Shown piece after piece: positions 35,200 to 47,456 of a stretch of DNA of 64,000 nt (positions within the stretch are counted from its first letter, which is position 1; every line of letters starts with the position of its first letter). Made by a program: the position numbers and the translations under genes. Source of the DNA: Methyloversatilis universalis EHg5 (GTDB taxonomy: Bacteria > Pseudomonadota > Gammaproteobacteria > Burkholderiales > Rhodocyclaceae); assembly GCF_000378945.1 (NCBI RefSeq), contig NZ_KB900539.1:2685234-2749233 (forward strand), read 5' to 3'. The notes beneath the pieces are model-generated. The model worked only from the letters and a program-made list of their open reading frames with translations. It searched no databases and was not told the DNA's origin.

Positions 35200-35835
35200 T
35201 CACTTCTTCGCGTCGTCGCTGATCACGTCGGCGCCTGCAGGCGGCGTAAAGCGGAACTGCGCAGGGTCGATGGCCGGATTGCGCTCGAAGGCGGTGAAAC
35301 GCAGCTTCGTCGTCTGACCGAAACTGTCGCGCAGCACCATGCCGCGCAGCAGGCCCTCCTTGAAGCCGATGCGCACCGCCTCGAATCCGCCTTCGGTGGC
35401 TTTCGGCTTCGCATCCACCCAGTCCAGACCGTCTTCCGCACCGCCTTCGCTCAGTTCGAAGTTCTTCTCCAGCTCGTTGCGGCCGGCCAGCAGTGCGGCC
35501 GGCGTGGACGCCAGCGCATCACCGAGTTTCTTGACCGTGACCTGATTCAGGTCGCGATCATGCACCCACAGCTTTTCGCCGTCGCCGACCAGCAGCTGGT
35601 AATAGGGCTTGTCATAGGTCCAGCGGAACTTGCCCGGACGCGAGAAGGCCATGGTGCCGCTGGCGTTCTGCGGCTTGCGGCCGGATTTAGCGGTCACCTG
35701 CTGGTCGAAGCTGGCGCGGCCGGACTGCGTGGATTCGACGAAAGCGCGCAGCTGCTCGATCGCGCCGGCGGCAAAGGCCGACACCGGCAGCGCCAGTACG
35801 ACGGCGGCAATGCAGCTTCGAAAGCGTGAAGTCAT
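35200..35835 (-). CDS. lolA: Outer-membrane lipoprotein carrier protein LolA
   Basis: Periplasmic chaperone that carries lipoproteins from LolCDE to LolB. The 211-aa product has a signal peptide ending SAFA before AGAIEQL. The LolA core motif KFRWTYDKPYYQLLVGDGEK and WVHDRDLNQV are visible. ATG at 35835 is preferred over the one at 35841 because GAGGA then has proper spacing. It directly follows ftsK. Confidence 0.93.
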   Translation of the reverse strand: MTSRFRSCIAAVVLALPVSAFAAGAIEQLRAFVESTQSGRASFDQQVTAKSGRKPQNASGTMAFSRPGKFRWTYDKPYYQLLVGDGEKLWVHDRDLNQVTVKKLGDALASTPAALLAGRNELEKNFELSEGGAEDGLDWVDAKPKATEGGFEAVRIGFKEGLLRGMVLRDSFGQTTKLRFTAFERNPAIDPAQFRFTPPAGADVISDDAKK

Positions 35836-35837
35836 GG

Positions 35838-38117
35838 TCATTCCTCGCGGGCGGGCGCGATCACTTCGCGGCCGCCGGTGGCGTTCATCGGGGTTACCAG
35901 ACCCGACCGTTCCATCTGTTCGATCAGCCGCGCCGCGCGGTTGTAGCCGATGCGCAGATGACGCTGCACCAGCGAAATGGACGGGCGCCGGGTCTTGAGC
36001 ACGACTTCGACCGCCTGATCGTACAAAGGGTCCGATTCGCCGTCGGCGCTCCCGCCGCCGGCGCCGTCGAGCGACAGTTCGCCGCCGTCGTCGTCACCGG
36101 CGCCACTCAGGATGCCTTCGACGTAATCGGGCGCGCCGGTGGTCTTCAGATGCTCGACCACCTTGTGCACTTCGCCGTCGGCGACGAAAGCGCCATGCAC
36201 CCGGATCGGCACGCCGGTACCCGGTGCGAGGTAGAGCATGTCGCCCTGCCCCAGCAGCGCTTCGGCGCCCATCTGGTCGAGGATGGTGCGTGAATCGATC
36301 TTGCTCGACACCTGGAAGGCGATGCGGGTCGGCACATTGGCCTTGATCAGGCCGGTGATCACATCGACCGACGGACGCTGCGTCGCGAGAATGAGGTGAA
36401 TGCCGGCCGCGCGCGCCTTCTGCGCCAGGCGGGCAATCAGTTCCTCGATCTTCTTGCCGGCCACCATCATCAGGTCGGCCAGTTCGTCGATGACGACCAC
36501 GATCATCGGCATGGTCGACAGCGGCTCCGGCGTTTCCGGCGTGATCGAGAACGGATTGGTCAGCGGCGTGCCAGCCTTTTCAGCGTCGGCGATCTTGCTG
36601 TTGTAACCGGCCAGATTGCGCACGCCCATCGCCGACATGAGCTTGTAGCGGCGGTCCATTTCGCCGACGCACCAGTTCAGCGCGTTGGCGGCGTGCCGCA
36701 TGTCGGTCACTACCGGCGCCAGCAGATGCGGAATGCCTTCATAGACCGACAGTTCCAGCATTTTCGGGTCGACCATGATGAGCCGCACCTTGCTCGGGTC
36801 CGCCTTGTACAGCAGCGACAGGATCATCGCGTTGATCGCCACCGACTTGCCGGAGCCGGTGGTACCGGCGACCAGCACGTGCGGCATGCGCGCGAGATCG
36901 GCCACCATGGGCTGACCGCCGATGTCCTTGCCCAGCGCCATCGTGAGCGGGCTGGCCATGTCGTGATAGACCGCGGAGCCGAGGATTTCCGACAGCCGCA
37001 CGATCTGCCGCCGGGTATTCGGAATTTCCAGCCCCATGCAGGTCTTGCCGGGGATGGTTTCGACCACGCGTATGCTCATGACCGACAGCGCGCGCGCCAG
37101 ATCCTTCACCAGATTGACGATCTGGCTGCCCTTCACGCCGGTCGCCGGTTCGATTTCGTAGCGCGTGATGACCGGGCCCGGATAGGCCGCCAGCACCTTC
37201 ACCTCGACGTTGAAGTCGGCCAGCTTGCGTTCGATCTGGCGGGAAATCAGTTCCAGCGACTCCGGGCTGGGCGGCTCGACCTCGTGCTTGGCTTCGTCCA
37301 GCAGCGCCAGCGGCGGCAGCGAACCCGGCAGATCGGCAAACAGCGTCTGCTGGCGTTCCTTCTCCACCCGTTCCGACTTCTGCACCTCGACTTCCGGCAC
37401 CTCGATGCGTACGGGTTCGCGCCGGCGGGTCGGCTTGCGGCGCTCGGCCTCGACCACCGCCTCACGCTGTTCCGCCACCTGTTCGCCGATGCGGCGGTCG
37501 CGCCAGCGAATCACCGCGTGCAGTGCCGCGAACCAGCCGGTTTCAAGACCGTTGCCTACCCGCTCGGCCGCGCGCAGCCAGGTCACCCCGGTCATCGCGC
37601 TCAGGCCGACGCACAGCGTGACCAGCAGCAGCAGCGTGCTGCCGGTGAAACCGAAAGCCCCGCTCAGCAACCGCCCGAGTTCCATGCCCACCATGCCGCC
37701 CGGACCGACCGGCAGTTCGGCTTTCAGACTGTAGAAACGGATGGCTTCCAGTGCGCAGCTGGCCAGCAGCACAATCAGGAAACCGGCCAGCGCGACGAAC
37801 AGCGGACGGCGGTCCTCACGACGCTCGGCGCTGCGGGCCAGCCAGACGCAGCCGCCTATCAGCATGGCCACCCACCACCAGGCGGACAGGCCGAACAGGA
37901 AAAGCGCCAGATCGGACAGCCAGGCGCCGAAGCGGCCACCCGGGTTGTGCACCTGCTCGACGATGGACGCGTGCGACCAGCCAGGGTCGGCGCGGTCGTA
38001 ACCGCCCAGCACCATGACCAGATAGAGCGCAAGCGCGCCCAGGATGAGCCACCGTGCTTCGTGCAGCACGGCGGCGATGCGTTCGGGAAGGGGAAGCTGC
38101 TGAGCGTCTTTCGCCAC
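35838..38117 (-). CDS. ftsK: DNA translocase FtsK
   Basis: Septal ATPase that pumps chromosome dimers to XerCD-dif and couples segregation to division. The product is about 759 aa: four N-terminal membrane helices (about 20-185), a short charged linker of about 70 residues, then the motor with Walker A GTTGSGKS (about 418-425) and [14 protein letters not shown]-terminal winged-helix gamma domain ([20 protein letters not shown]) recognises KOPS. GTG at 38117 gives the usual MAKD-like start; TTG at 38150 is the alternative. The linker is far shorter than in E. coli, as in many relatives. Confidence 0.95.
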   Translation of the reverse strand: MAKDAQQLPLPERIAAVLHEARWLILGALALYLVMVLGGYDRADPGWSHASIVEQVHNPGGRFGAWLSDLALFLFGLSAWWWVAMLIGGCVWLARSAERREDRRPLFVALAGFLIVLLASCALEAIRFYSLKAELPVGPGGMVGMELGRLLSGAFGFTGSTLLLLVTLCVGLSAMTGVTWLRAAERVGNGLETGWFAALHAVIRWRDRRIGEQVAEQREAVVEAERRKPTRRREPVRIEVPEVEVQKSERVEKERQQTLFADLPGSLPPLALLDEAKHEVEPPSPESLELISRQIERKLADFNVEVKVLAAYPGPVITRYEIEPATGVKGSQIVNLVKDLARALSVMSIRVVETIPGKTCMGLEIPNTRRQIVRLSEILGSAVYHDMASPLTMALGKDIGGQPMVADLARMPHVLVAGTTGSGKSVAINAMILSLLYKADPSKVRLIMVDPKMLELSVYEGIPHLLAPVVTDMRHAANALNWCVGEMDRRYKLMSAMGVRNLAGYNSKIADAEKAGTPLTNPFSITPETPEPLSTMPMIVVVIDELADLMMVAGKKIEELIARLAQKARAAGIHLILATQRPSVDVITGLIKANVPTRIAFQVSSKIDSRTILDQMGAEALLGQGDMLYLAPGTGVPIRVHGAFVADGEVHKVVEHLKTTGAPDYVEGILSGAGDDDGGELSLDGAGGGSADGESDPLYDQAVEVVLKTRRPSISLVQRHLRIGYNRAARLIEQMERSGLVTPMNATGGREVIAPAREE

Positions 38118-38169
38118 AGGGGAAATGGCGCGGGGCCGGGGGAGAAACAAAGCCGGATTATATAAGCGG

Positions 38170-38193
38170 CACGGGCCGCATCAGCGGCCCGTG
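38170..38193 (-). terminator. Hairpin after the Crp/Fnr gene
   Basis: Perfect 10-bp stem CACGGGCCGC (38170-38179) / GCGGCCCGTG (38184-38193) with loop ATCA. The U tract is weak, so termination may be partial and ftsK may be partly read from upstream. A TATAAT on the minus strand at 38157-38162 lies between this hairpin and ftsK. Confidence 0.65.
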
Positions 38194-38216
38194 TGCATCA
38201 GGGGGAAACAGCCGGG

Positions 38217-38888
38217 TCAGACGGTTTCGAGCCGCTCGCGCAGCAGGATCTTGCCGTTGGTTTCCTCGATCAGGCCCTGCAGGTGCAGGTCCTTCATGAC
38301 GCGCGACACCATTTCGCGCGACGCACCGATCATCTTGGCGATGTCCTGCTTGGAAATCTTGCGGTTCACCACCTTCTCGCCATTGACCTCGTCGGCCATT
38401 TCCAGCAGCAGGCGGGCAACACGGCCATAGACATCCATCAGCGCCAGGCTTTCGATCTTGCGGTCGGCGGTGCGCAGGCGCGCCACCAGATTGCGCATGA
38501 TGAACATCGACACTTCGAAGTTCTCCTGCAGCACCCGCTTGAAATCGCTCTTGGCGATCACGATGAGATCGCTGGGCACCACGGTCACCACGGTGGCGGA
38601 GCGCGGGTTGTCATCCAGCACGCCCATTTCGCCGAACAGTTCGCCCGGGCCGAGCATGGACAGGATGACTTCGCGACCTTCCTCGTCGCTCACCAGCACC
38701 TTGAGACTGCCGGAAAGAACCAGATATACGAAATCGGTCTTGTCACCAGCGCGCACCACGATGGAACCACGCGGCACGCGCCGCATGTTCGAAACCTTGG
38801 CGATCGGCTCCAGGCTCGCGTCGGCCAGACCGCTGAACATCGAAAACGTCCGCAGAGCGGTAATTGAAACGGGGTGAGCCGTTACCAT
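38217..38888 (-). CDS. Crp/Fnr-family transcriptional regulator
   Basis: A 223-aa regulator with an N-terminal cyclic-nucleotide-binding beta barrel (about 10-130, GPGELFGEMGVLDDNPRSAT) and a C-terminal HTH (ISKQDIAKMIGASREMVSRV). It lacks the FNR cysteine cluster. FGEMG and the later RSAT follow the cNMP phosphate-cassette pattern, so cAMP or c-di-GMP binding is possible. ATG at 38888 was chosen for its near-perfect AGGAGGT site; upstream in-frame starts lack one. Gene order next to ftsK/trxB is common in betaproteobacteria. Confidence 0.92.
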   Translation of the reverse strand: MVTAHPVSITALRTFSMFSGLADASLEPIAKVSNMRRVPRGSIVVRAGDKTDFVYLVLSGSLKVLVSDEEGREVILSMLGPGELFGEMGVLDDNPRSATVVTVVPSDLIVIAKSDFKRVLQENFEVSMFIMRNLVARLRTADRKIESLALMDVYGRVARLLLEMADEVNGEKVVNRKISKQDIAKMIGASREMVSRVMKDLHLQGLIEETNGKILLRERLETV

Positions 38889-40142
<1,254 letters not shown>

Positions 40143-40164
40143 GTGCGGTCGCAAGACCCGCTGC

Positions 40165-40743
40165 ATGTCATCGAAGAAGCGGCGCCACCCGAAGGCGCCC
40201 GCGCTGCCCAGCGAGGACGACATCGCGCTGTTCCGGCAGGCGGTGGTCGGCGTACAGCCGATCACCACCGACCGCGTCCTGCTTGAGCTTCCGCCGCCGC
40301 GCGCCTGGCCTGCGCAGCGCGAAGCCGACGACCTGTCGGTGCTGGCCGAATCGCTGCGCGGCCCGCTGTCCATCGACCTCAGACTTGAGGGGGGCGAAGA
40401 GCCTTCCTTCCTGCGCGCCGGACTGACCCGGCAGGTGCTGCGCGACCTGCGCCGCGGCCGCTGGGTGTCACAGGGGCAGATCGACCTGCACGGCGCCACG
40501 CGCGACGTGGCACACGACCTTGTGGTCGAATTCCTGCACGACGCTCACCGCCGCGGCATTCGCTGCGTGCGGGTGATACACGGGAAAGGACTGGGATCTC
40601 CCGGACGGGAGCCGGTACTGAAAGGACTGGTGCTGCGCTGGCTGATGCACCGGCCGGAGGTGCTCGCCTTCTGTCAGGCCCGGCCGCACGAAGGCGGCGC
40701 CGGGGCCCTGATGGTGCTGCTGAAGCCGGCCACGCGCGACTGA
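40165..40743 (+). CDS. Smr-domain (MutS2-type) protein
   Basis: A 192-aa protein with a basic N-terminus and a C-terminal Smr domain (about 110-190). The Smr signature is QIDLHGATRDVAHDLVVEFL followed by CVRVIHGKGLGSPG. Stand-alone Smr proteins have nicking endonuclease activity in some bacteria; the cellular role is unclear. It lies 22 bp after trxB and may be cotranscribed. Confidence 0.9.
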   Translation: MSSKKRRHPKAPALPSEDDIALFRQAVVGVQPITTDRVLLELPPPRAWPAQREADDLSVLAESLRGPLSIDLRLEGGEEPSFLRAGLTRQVLRDLRRGRWVSQGQIDLHGATRDVAHDLVVEFLHDAHRRGIRCVRVIHGKGLGSPGREPVLKGLVLRWLMHRPEVLAFCQARPHEGGAGALMVLLKPATRD

Positions 40744-40786
40744 GTCAGGCCTTCGCCTGACTGCGCGCCGCCGGCCGCGGCGGAAA

Positions 40787-41239
<453 letters not shown>

Positions 41240-41299
41240 TCAAGCCCCTGTTGTGACAACCGATAACGCTGTTCACGACAAGAGCGCTCGGAGATCCGG

Positions 41300-41842
41300 A
41301 TGAAGGGCATGGTGTTTACCGAATTCATCGACATGGTGGAACAGCGCTACACCCCGGAACTGATGGACGAGGTGATCCAGGCGGTCGCGCCACCCAATGG
41401 CGGCGCCTACACCGCGGTCGGCCATTACGATCACCGCGAACTGGTGAATATGGTGGTCGAACTGTCGGCCCGCACCGGTGCGCCGGTGTCCGATCTGGTG
41501 AAAACCTTCGGTGAGTACCTGTTCGGGCGCTTCCACAAGGGCTACCCCCAGTTGTTTGCCGGCATGAAGGACGCGTTCCAGATGCTGTCCAGCATTGAAT
41601 CCATCATCCACCCGGAGGTACGCAAGCTCTATCCGGATGCCCGGCCGCCCCATTTCGACATCGGTGGTGACGGCGTCAGGACGCTGGAAATGACCTACCG
41701 CTCGGACCGCCATTTCGGCGATCTGGCCGAGGGACTCATCCGCGCCTGCATCGCACATTTCGGCGAACGCATCTCCGTCCGCCGCGAAGACCTGCAGGCA
41801 GCGTCCGGCAGCGCGATCCGCTTCACGCTCACGCGTATCTGA
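41300..41842 (+). CDS. H-NOX haem nitric-oxide sensor protein
   Basis: A 180-aa stand-alone H-NOX (HNOB) domain that binds haem and senses NO. The proximal haem ligand is His104 in [15 protein letters not shown]. The haem-propionate motif YxSxR is Y133-S135-R137. No Tyr stands at the distal position shortly after this motif (Leu142 by simple offset), which fits NO-selective rather than O2-binding members. It ends 2 nt before a histidine kinase gene, the normal bacterial H-NOX/HnoK pairing in which the NO-bound form controls kinase activity. Confidence 0.93.
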   Translation: MKGMVFTEFIDMVEQRYTPELMDEVIQAVAPPNGGAYTAVGHYDHRELVNMVVELSARTGAPVSDLVKTFGEYLFGRFHKGYPQLFAGMKDAFQMLSSIESIIHPEVRKLYPDARPPHFDIGGDGVRTLEMTYRSDRHFGDLAEGLIRACIAHFGERISVRREDLQAASGSAIRFTLTRI

Positions 41843-41844
41843 AC

Positions 41845-42846
41845 ATGAACGAAGAGGAGGTCGCGAAGACGTTGGCGCTCTACGAGCGCCGGCTCACACG
41901 CGAACGCACCGCCCGCCAGGAGGCGGAGAAGGTGCTCGAGGACAAGGCACGCGAGCTGTACGCCAGCAACGAGGCGCTGCGCGGGCTCACCGCCACACTG
42001 GAGGCACAGGTCGAGGAACGCACCCGCAATCTCGCCGCCGCACTGGAACGGGCGGAACAGGCCGACCGCGCCAAATCGCAGTTCCTGGCCACCATGAGCC
42101 ATGAAATCCGTACGCCGATGAATGGCGTGATCGGCATGGCCCAGTTGCTCGCGTCGTCCTCGCTCGACGCAGAGCAGACCGCCTATGTCGATACGCTGAT
42201 CGATTGCGGCAATAACCTGCTCAGCCTGATCAGCGACATCCTCGACTTCAGCAAGATCGAAGCCGGCATGCTGGAGCTCGACCCGCAACCCTGCCTGCTG
42301 ACCGAACTGCACGAGAGCGTGCTGTCCATCAGCCGGAGCGCAGCGGAAGCGAAAGGGCTCGCACTTGCCGTCGAATCCGCCCTGCCGCCGCATCTGCACA
42401 TTGAGGTCGATGCGCAGCGGCTGCGTCAGGTGCTGGTGAATCTGGTCGGCAACGCGGTCAAATTCACCCGGCTGGGTCGGGTCACGCTGGGCGTGCGTGC
42501 CACCGCGACGGACGACGGGCGCGGTGCGCTGGAATGGGCGGTCAGCGATACCGGCATCGGCATCGCGCCGGACAAGCTGGAGCGGCTGTTCCGCCCGTTC
42601 TCGCAGGTCGATGGCTCGGCCACCCGCAGCTATGGCGGCACCGGCCTCGGTCTGGCCATCAGTCAGCGTCTGGTCGGCGCAATGGGCGGCCGCATCGAGG
42701 TCGACAGCGAGCCGGGCGCCGGCAGCACCTTTCGCTTCCAGCTCCAGCTGCCGGCCACACCGGCGCCTGCTGCCGACACCGCCGAGGTCCGGCAGCGGGC
42801 GGTCAGGCCCGGGCAGACGGTGCCCCGTCCGGGCGCTTCAGGATGA
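41845..42846 (+). CDS. H-NOX-associated histidine kinase
   Basis: A 333-aa soluble kinase without membrane segments. An N-terminal coiled coil (about 1-75) is typical of kinases paired with H-NOX. HisKA is [20 protein letters not shown] with phospho-acceptor His86. The HATPase domain has N boxes at 199-203, SDTGIGI and GGTGLGL. There is no receiver domain and none is adjacent in the same direction, so its phosphotransfer partner lies elsewhere. The 3' end overlaps the convergent BaeS-like gene by 9 nt. Confidence 0.92.
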   Translation: MNEEEVAKTLALYERRLTRERTARQEAEKVLEDKARELYASNEALRGLTATLEAQVEERTRNLAAALERAEQADRAKSQFLATMSHEIRTPMNGVIGMAQLLASSSLDAEQTAYVDTLIDCGNNLLSLISDILDFSKIEAGMLELDPQPCLLTELHESVLSISRSAAEAKGLALAVESALPPHLHIEVDAQRLRQVLVNLVGNAVKFTRLGRVTLGVRATATDDGRGALEWAVSDTGIGIAPDKLERLFRPFSQVDGSATRSYGGTGLGLAISQRLVGAMGGRIEVDSEPGAGSTFRFQLQLPATPAPAADTAEVRQRAVRPGQTVPRPGASG

Positions 42847-44013
42847 AGACAGCGAGGGCCGCAGCGGCATCGTGATGATGAAGCGTGCGCCGCCGCGTTC
42901 CGACGCATCCGCCACCAGCGTGCCGCCCTGACGCACCACCAGCGCATGCGCGATCGACAGACCGAGACCGGATCCGCCGGTGGCCTTCGAGCGCGACCGG
43001 TCGGTGCGCATGAAGCGCTGGAACAGATGGCGCCGCGCCTCTTCGGACAACCCCATGCCACCGTCGCTGACTTCGATCAGCGCGTTCCGGCCACCCGCCT
43101 CGGCCGCCACCCGCACTCCCAGCCAGCCGCCGTCATGCGCGTGACGCAGCGCGTTCTCGATCAGATTGACCAGCACCTGGCGCATGCGGTCGCGGTCGGC
43201 ATGCACCCAGGCCTCGTCCAGCTCATGACGGATTTCGGTCGTCATCGCATGCTCCATCAGCCGACCCTCGAAAGTGGCCAGCACCTCGTCGACCAGCGGC
43301 ACCAGATCCAGCCATTCGAGCTGCATGGACAGCCGGCCGGCATCGGCCAGCGACAGCGTGTGCAGATCCTCGACCAGCCGGCCGAGATGTTCGACCTGAT
43401 CCAGCAAGGTATGGAACTCGTCCGGCCCGGGCGCGATCACGCCATCGCACAGCGCATGCAGCCGGGCCCGCAGCACGGTCAGCGGCGTGCGCAGTTCGTG
43501 CGACACCGCGGCCGCCGTCATCTTGCGTTCGCGTTCGAGCATTTCGAGCGCGTCGGTCATGTGATTGAAGTGGCGCACCATTTCCGCCAGCTCGCCGCGA
43601 TAGCGGCCGGTGTGCGCCCGCACTGAAAAATCGCCGGTCGCCACCCGCTGCGCCGCTTCGGCCATCGATGCCAGCGGCAGCGTCACCAGCCGCGACACCA
43701 TGAAGCCGGTCACCAGGCCGACCGGCAGACAGACCAGCAGGCCGATCACCAGCGACCATTTCTCGCCGAACAGGATGTCGCCGGTCCAGTACTCGCCGTA
43801 GATCGCCATCGCGCGCGGGCTGTCTTCCAGCCCGGCGCCGTGCAGCGCATCAAGCTCGTGCCGCACCGCTTCCGGCAGGCTTTTCTGGAACTCGCTGTAC
43901 TCGTGCTGCGCGAACAGGCCCACGCTCACGCTGAGCACCGCCACCGTCACCAGCACCGTGGCGGCGATCCACAGGCCGAAGCGGATCCAGATGCGGTCTA
44001 GGCCTCGGGCCAC
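42838..44013 (-). CDS. BaeS-like membrane sensor histidine kinase
   Basis: A 391-aa sensor kinase. Two membrane helices (about 6-30 and 100-125) enclose a periplasmic segment of about 65 residues. Then come HAMP (about 125-175), HisKA with [18 protein letters not shown], and HATPase with [17 protein letters not shown] and [13 protein letters not shown]. No ATG fits. GTG at 44013 overlaps the response-regulator stop by 16 nt and gives a sensible N-terminus. It probably controls the divergent exporter operon. Confidence 0.88.
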   Translation of the reverse strand: MARGLDRIWIRFGLWIAATVLVTVAVLSVSVGLFAQHEYSEFQKSLPEAVRHELDALHGAGLEDSPRAMAIYGEYWTGDILFGEKWSLVIGLLVCLPVGLVTGFMVSRLVTLPLASMAEAAQRVATGDFSVRAHTGRYRGELAEMVRHFNHMTDALEMLERERKMTAAAVSHELRTPLTVLRARLHALCDGVIAPGPDEFHTLLDQVEHLGRLVEDLHTLSLADAGRLSMQLEWLDLVPLVDEVLATFEGRLMEHAMTTEIRHELDEAWVHADRDRMRQVLVNLIENALRHAHDGGWLGVRVAAEAGGRNALIEVSDGGMGLSEEARRHLFQRFMRTDRSRSKATGGSGLGLSIAHALVVRQGGTLVADASERGGARFIITMPLRPSLSSS

Positions 44014-44726
44014 AGGCGGTATCCGATGCTGCGTACGGTTTCGATCAGGTCGCCCAGCCCGGCCTGCTGCAGCTTGCGCCGCAGCTTGCTCAGATGGGAG
44101 TCGATGACGCGGTCCATCGCGTCGCTCTCCGGCAGACAGGTTTCGATCAGGTGGCTGCGCGAGAAGCACTGCCGCGGCTGTCGCGCCATGCAGGCGAGCA
44201 GCCGGAACTCGGTCAGCGTGAGCGGCAGCGGCAGCTGGTTGCCCTGCTCGTCCTCGACCAGCGCACAGTGCGCGCTCATGTCGACGATCAGCCGCCCGAC
44301 CCGGATCAGTTCCTTGCGCGCCCCCTCCTCGCGCCGGGCAGAGCGGCGCAGCACCGCGCGCACCCGGGCCACCACTTCGGCCGGACTGAAGGGCTTCACC
44401 ACGTAGTCGTCGGCGCCCAGCCGCAGGCTGAGCAGCTTGTCCACGTCTTCGGCGCGGGCGGTCACCATGATGACCGGTACCTCACCGGCCGCCCGCACGC
44501 TGTTCAGCACGTCGATGCCGTCCATGCCCGGCAGCTGGATGTCGAGCAGCACCAGATCCGGCCGGATGCGCGCGAACATCTGCAGCGCCTCTTCGCCGGA
44601 CAGGGCATGCACCGCGCGCAGGCCGTCGCGCTTCAGGTAGGCCAGCAGGATTTCGGCGATCGCCGGTTCGTCCTCGACGACCAGGACGAGCTGAGAGGAC
44701 GGGGACGCATCGTGGGTTGCGGACAT
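43998..44726 (-). CDS. OmpR/BaeR-like response regulator
   Basis: A 242-aa two-domain regulator: receiver (about 12-125) with phospho-acceptor Asp62 in VLLDIQLPGMDG and the acidic pocket VEDE, then a winged-helix DNA-binding domain ending SHLSKLRRKLQQAG and [15 protein letters not shown] at 44726 matches the family start. It is the first gene of the pair with the kinase and diverges from the exporter operon at about 44.9 kb, the usual layout for a local regulator of an efflux system. Confidence 0.92.
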   Translation of the reverse strand: MSATHDASPSSQLVLVVEDEPAIAEILLAYLKRDGLRAVHALSGEEALQMFARIRPDLVLLDIQLPGMDGIDVLNSVRAAGEVPVIMVTARAEDVDKLLSLRLGADDYVVKPFSPAEVVARVRAVLRRSARREEGARKELIRVGRLIVDMSAHCALVEDEQGNQLPLPLTLTEFRLLACMARQPRQCFSRSHLIETCLPESDAMDRVIDSHLSKLRRKLQQAGLGDLIETVRSIGYRLWPEA

Positions 44727-44951
44727 CTGCAAACGGACCTCGGCTGCCTGCGCCGATGAATGAAAGCGGCATCGGGCGCACAGGAATGACGCGCAGTGTA
44801 GCGCCCCGTCCAGCCGGTGTGGCAAGCCTGCGCCCTCTCCACAAAACCTCCACACAAGCCGCACGACGGCTCAAGGTTGCCGCGATTCAATAGGCACCCT
44901 GACCTGTTCCGGATTTTGCATACCTTGCAGCTGCACCGACTTGGCACGCTG

Positions 44952-46313
44952 ATGATGGGCGCCCTCGCACTGAGCGGATTGGCCGGCTGCGCCACGGTGG
45001 ACATGCCGCCGCTGCCCGACGTGGTGCCGGCCGCCTGGCGCGCGCGACCGGTGCTGCATGCCGGCGCTCCGGTCGCCGACCCGGCGCTCTGGTGGACCCG
45101 TCTGGGTGATCCGGTACTCAACGATCTGGTCACCCGCGCACTGCGCGACAACCTCACGCTGGCTCAGGCGCACAGCCGGCTGCGCCAGGCCGCAGCCATC
45201 GCCAGCGGCGGTGACGCGCTGTACCGCCCGGTGCTGTCGCTGTCCTCGCGCACGCTGCAGGACGTGTCAGCCACCGACACCTATCTGCACGTCGGTCTGG
45301 ACATGGTGTGGGAGATCGGCGCCTTCGGCGCACGCGAATCCCACCAGAGGTCCGCCCGCGCCGACCTCGACATCGTCCACGCCGACACCCAGCTGGCGCG
45401 CGTCAATACGGTGGCCGGCGTGGTCCGCACCTATGCCGAACTGCGTGCCGCCAGCCGTCAGTCCGCACTGTTCCACGATCTGGCCGCAGTCGACGGCCGC
45501 AGCCGCGATCTGCTGGCGGTACTCGAAACCCAGCGCCTGGGCACGCACGGCGCGGTACTCGAAGCCGGCGCCCAGCTCGCACGCACCGAAGCCGGCGGCG
45601 CCCAGCCCGAACAACAGCGCGACCGTTCGGCGCAGGGCCTGGCACTGCTGCTCGGCCGCACCGAACCCGATCCGTCCTGGCTGCAGGACGCGTCGTCACC
45701 GGTGGTGCCACCGTTCTCGCTGACTCAGCTGCCGGCCGACCTGCTCCGCCAGCGGCCGGAAATCCGCCACGCTGAAGCGGGCGTGCTGCGGGCCGCCGGC
45801 GAACTGGGCATCGCACGGGCCGACCTCTACCCCAAGCTGTCGCTGGGTGCGTCACTGCTCTACGCCTACAACATCACGAAAAGCATCGGCACCCGGACCG
45901 ACCATCTGCCGGCGATCGGGCCGGCGATCGACATTCCGCTGTTCGACTGGGGGCAGCGCCGCGCCGCAGTCAGCGCACGCGAAGAAGCGCTGCAGGGCAG
46001 CCTGCAGGCCTACCGCCAGACCGTGCTCGAAGGCGTGGCCGAAACCGAACAGGCGCTGGCTGCGCTGCAGGCGACCACCGCCCGCCGCGACCGGCTGGCC
46101 GACGCGCTGGACCTGCTGCGCAGCCGCCAACAGGCGGCCATCGCGCGCAGGCAGGCTGGCCTGTCGAGCGAACTTGCGGTGCTGGGCGCACACCGCGACG
46201 CGCTGCTGGCCGAACTGGACCTCTCGGCCGCCGAACTGGACCGCACGCTGTCCTTCGTCGCGCTGTTCCGTTCGCTCGGCGGTGCCGCGCTGCCGGCGGA
46301 GGCCACGCCATGA
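44952..46313 (+). CDS. Outer-membrane efflux factor, NodT/TolC family lipoprotein
   Basis: Outer-membrane channel component of a tripartite exporter. The product is about 453 aa. The lipobox LSGLAGC lies at the N-terminus, and two OEP repeats follow (about 60-250 and 260-440) with long helices. The motifs LLRQRPEIRHAEAGVLRAAG and FDWGQRRAAVSAREEAL are typical of NodT. The start is uncertain: ATG at 44952 leaves a short signal without basic residues, while TTG at 44916 would add an R/H-containing n-region. It overlaps the permease gene by 4 nt. Confidence 0.88.
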   Translation: MMGALALSGLAGCATVDMPPLPDVVPAAWRARPVLHAGAPVADPALWWTRLGDPVLNDLVTRALRDNLTLAQAHSRLRQAAAIASGGDALYRPVLSLSSRTLQDVSATDTYLHVGLDMVWEIGAFGARESHQRSARADLDIVHADTQLARVNTVAGVVRTYAELRAASRQSALFHDLAAVDGRSRDLLAVLETQRLGTHGAVLEAGAQLARTEAGGAQPEQQRDRSAQGLALLLGRTEPDPSWLQDASSPVVPPFSLTQLPADLLRQRPEIRHAEAGVLRAAGELGIARADLYPKLSLGASLLYAYNITKSIGTRTDHLPAIGPAIDIPLFDWGQRRAAVSAREEALQGSLQAYRQTVLEGVAETEQALAALQATTARRDRLADALDLLRSRQQAAIARRQAGLSSELAVLGAHRDALLAELDLSAAELDRTLSFVALFRSLGGAALPAEATP

Positions 46314-47443
46314 TTCCGCTGGCACGCAAGACGCTGTTCCATGAATGGCGGCGCTTCGTGCCCGCGCTGTTCGCGGTCGCCTTCTCATGCGTGCTGCTGG
46401 TGGTGCAGGCTGCTCTGGTCGAGGGCATCTTCGGCAGCGCCGCCCTCTACATCAATGCCTCTTCCGCTGACCTGTGGGCCGGCTACCCCGGCACGCAGAG
46501 CGTGAACTTCGGCCGCGAGATCGGGCCGGACGTGGCGCTGCACCTGGGCATGGACCCGGCTGTGAGCGCGGTTGAATCCTATCTGTGGGTCGAGGGCGAC
46601 TGGTACAACGCGCAGCGCTCAGGCGGCGGGGTTTCGGTCTTCGTGTCCGGCATTTCCACCTCGGCCGACGCGCTGATGTTCTCGCGCATCCTGACGCCTT
46701 ATCTGAGAGCGCTGCTGCGCAGCCCGGACACGGTCATCGTCGATCGCGCCGATCTCGAACAGCTGGGCACCGGCGTCGGCGGCACCGCCTGGCTGAACGG
46801 CCGGCGGGTGCGCATCGCCGCGGCAGTCACCGGCCTGCGGGCGCTGGGCGGCGTGAACGTGCTGGCATCGCAGGACACCGCCCGCCTGCTGCAGCCGGGC
46901 GACGCCGGTACCGGCAGCACCTATGTGGTGGCGCGCCTGCGCGACCCGGTGCAGGCGACGGCAGTGCGCGACCGCCTGGCCGGTGCCGCCAGCTTCGGGC
47001 CGTACGAACTGTGGACCGCACGCGAATTCGCACGCCGTTCGCAGTTGTACTGGCTGCTCGATACCGGCGCCGGCATCGCGGTTCTGTTCATGGCGGTCAT
47101 CGTCTGCATCGTCGGCGCCATCGTCACCAGCCAGTCGCTGACCGCGGTGGTGATCGCGTCCGCCCGCGAATACGCCACGCTGAATGCGCTCGGCGCCAGC
47201 CTGCGCGCACTCAGCCGGGTGGTGCTGGAACAGTCGTGCTGGATAGGCGGGCTGGGCCTCGCGATCGGCGGCGTGACCAGCGCAGTGCTGCTGTTCATCG
47301 CCGCGCGCAACGACGTGCCGGTCCAGCTCACGCTGCCGGTGGCCGGCGGCTGCGCGCTGGCGGTGCTTGCACTGGCGCTGGGTTCAGGCCTGTTCGCGGT
47401 ACGCGGCCTGCTGCGCGCCGACCCTGCCCTGCTGCTGCGCTGA
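46310..47443 (+). CDS. ABC transporter permease, DevC/MacB-FtsX type
   Basis: A 377-aa inner-membrane permease with one N-terminal helix (about 15-40), a large periplasmic domain (about 45-245) and three C-terminal helices (about 250-375). This FtsX/MacB topology is used by type VII mechanotransmission ABC systems. Overall shape and length resemble DevC of the cyanobacterial glycolipid exporter more than MacB, whose ATPase is fused. It belongs to a four-gene exporter unit with the neighbours on either side. Confidence 0.88.
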   Translation: MIPLARKTLFHEWRRFVPALFAVAFSCVLLVVQAALVEGIFGSAALYINASSADLWAGYPGTQSVNFGREIGPDVALHLGMDPAVSAVESYLWVEGDWYNAQRSGGGVSVFVSGISTSADALMFSRILTPYLRALLRSPDTVIVDRADLEQLGTGVGGTAWLNGRRVRIAAAVTGLRALGGVNVLASQDTARLLQPGDAGTGSTYVVARLRDPVQATAVRDRLAGAASFGPYELWTAREFARRSQLYWLLDTGAGIAVLFMAVIVCIVGAIVTSQSLTAVVIASAREYATLNALGASLRALSRVVLEQSCWIGGLGLAIGGVTSAVLLFIAARNDVPVQLTLPVAGGCALAVLALALGSGLFAVRGLLRADPALLLR

Positions 47444-47456
47444 GGACATACGGCTC

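Noticed and set aside
38157-38162. TATAAT directly before TTG at 38150 as a leaderless ftsK start
   Set aside because: The -35 is poor, and GTG at 38117 gives a more usual FtsK N-terminus with a normal leader, so I kept GTG.
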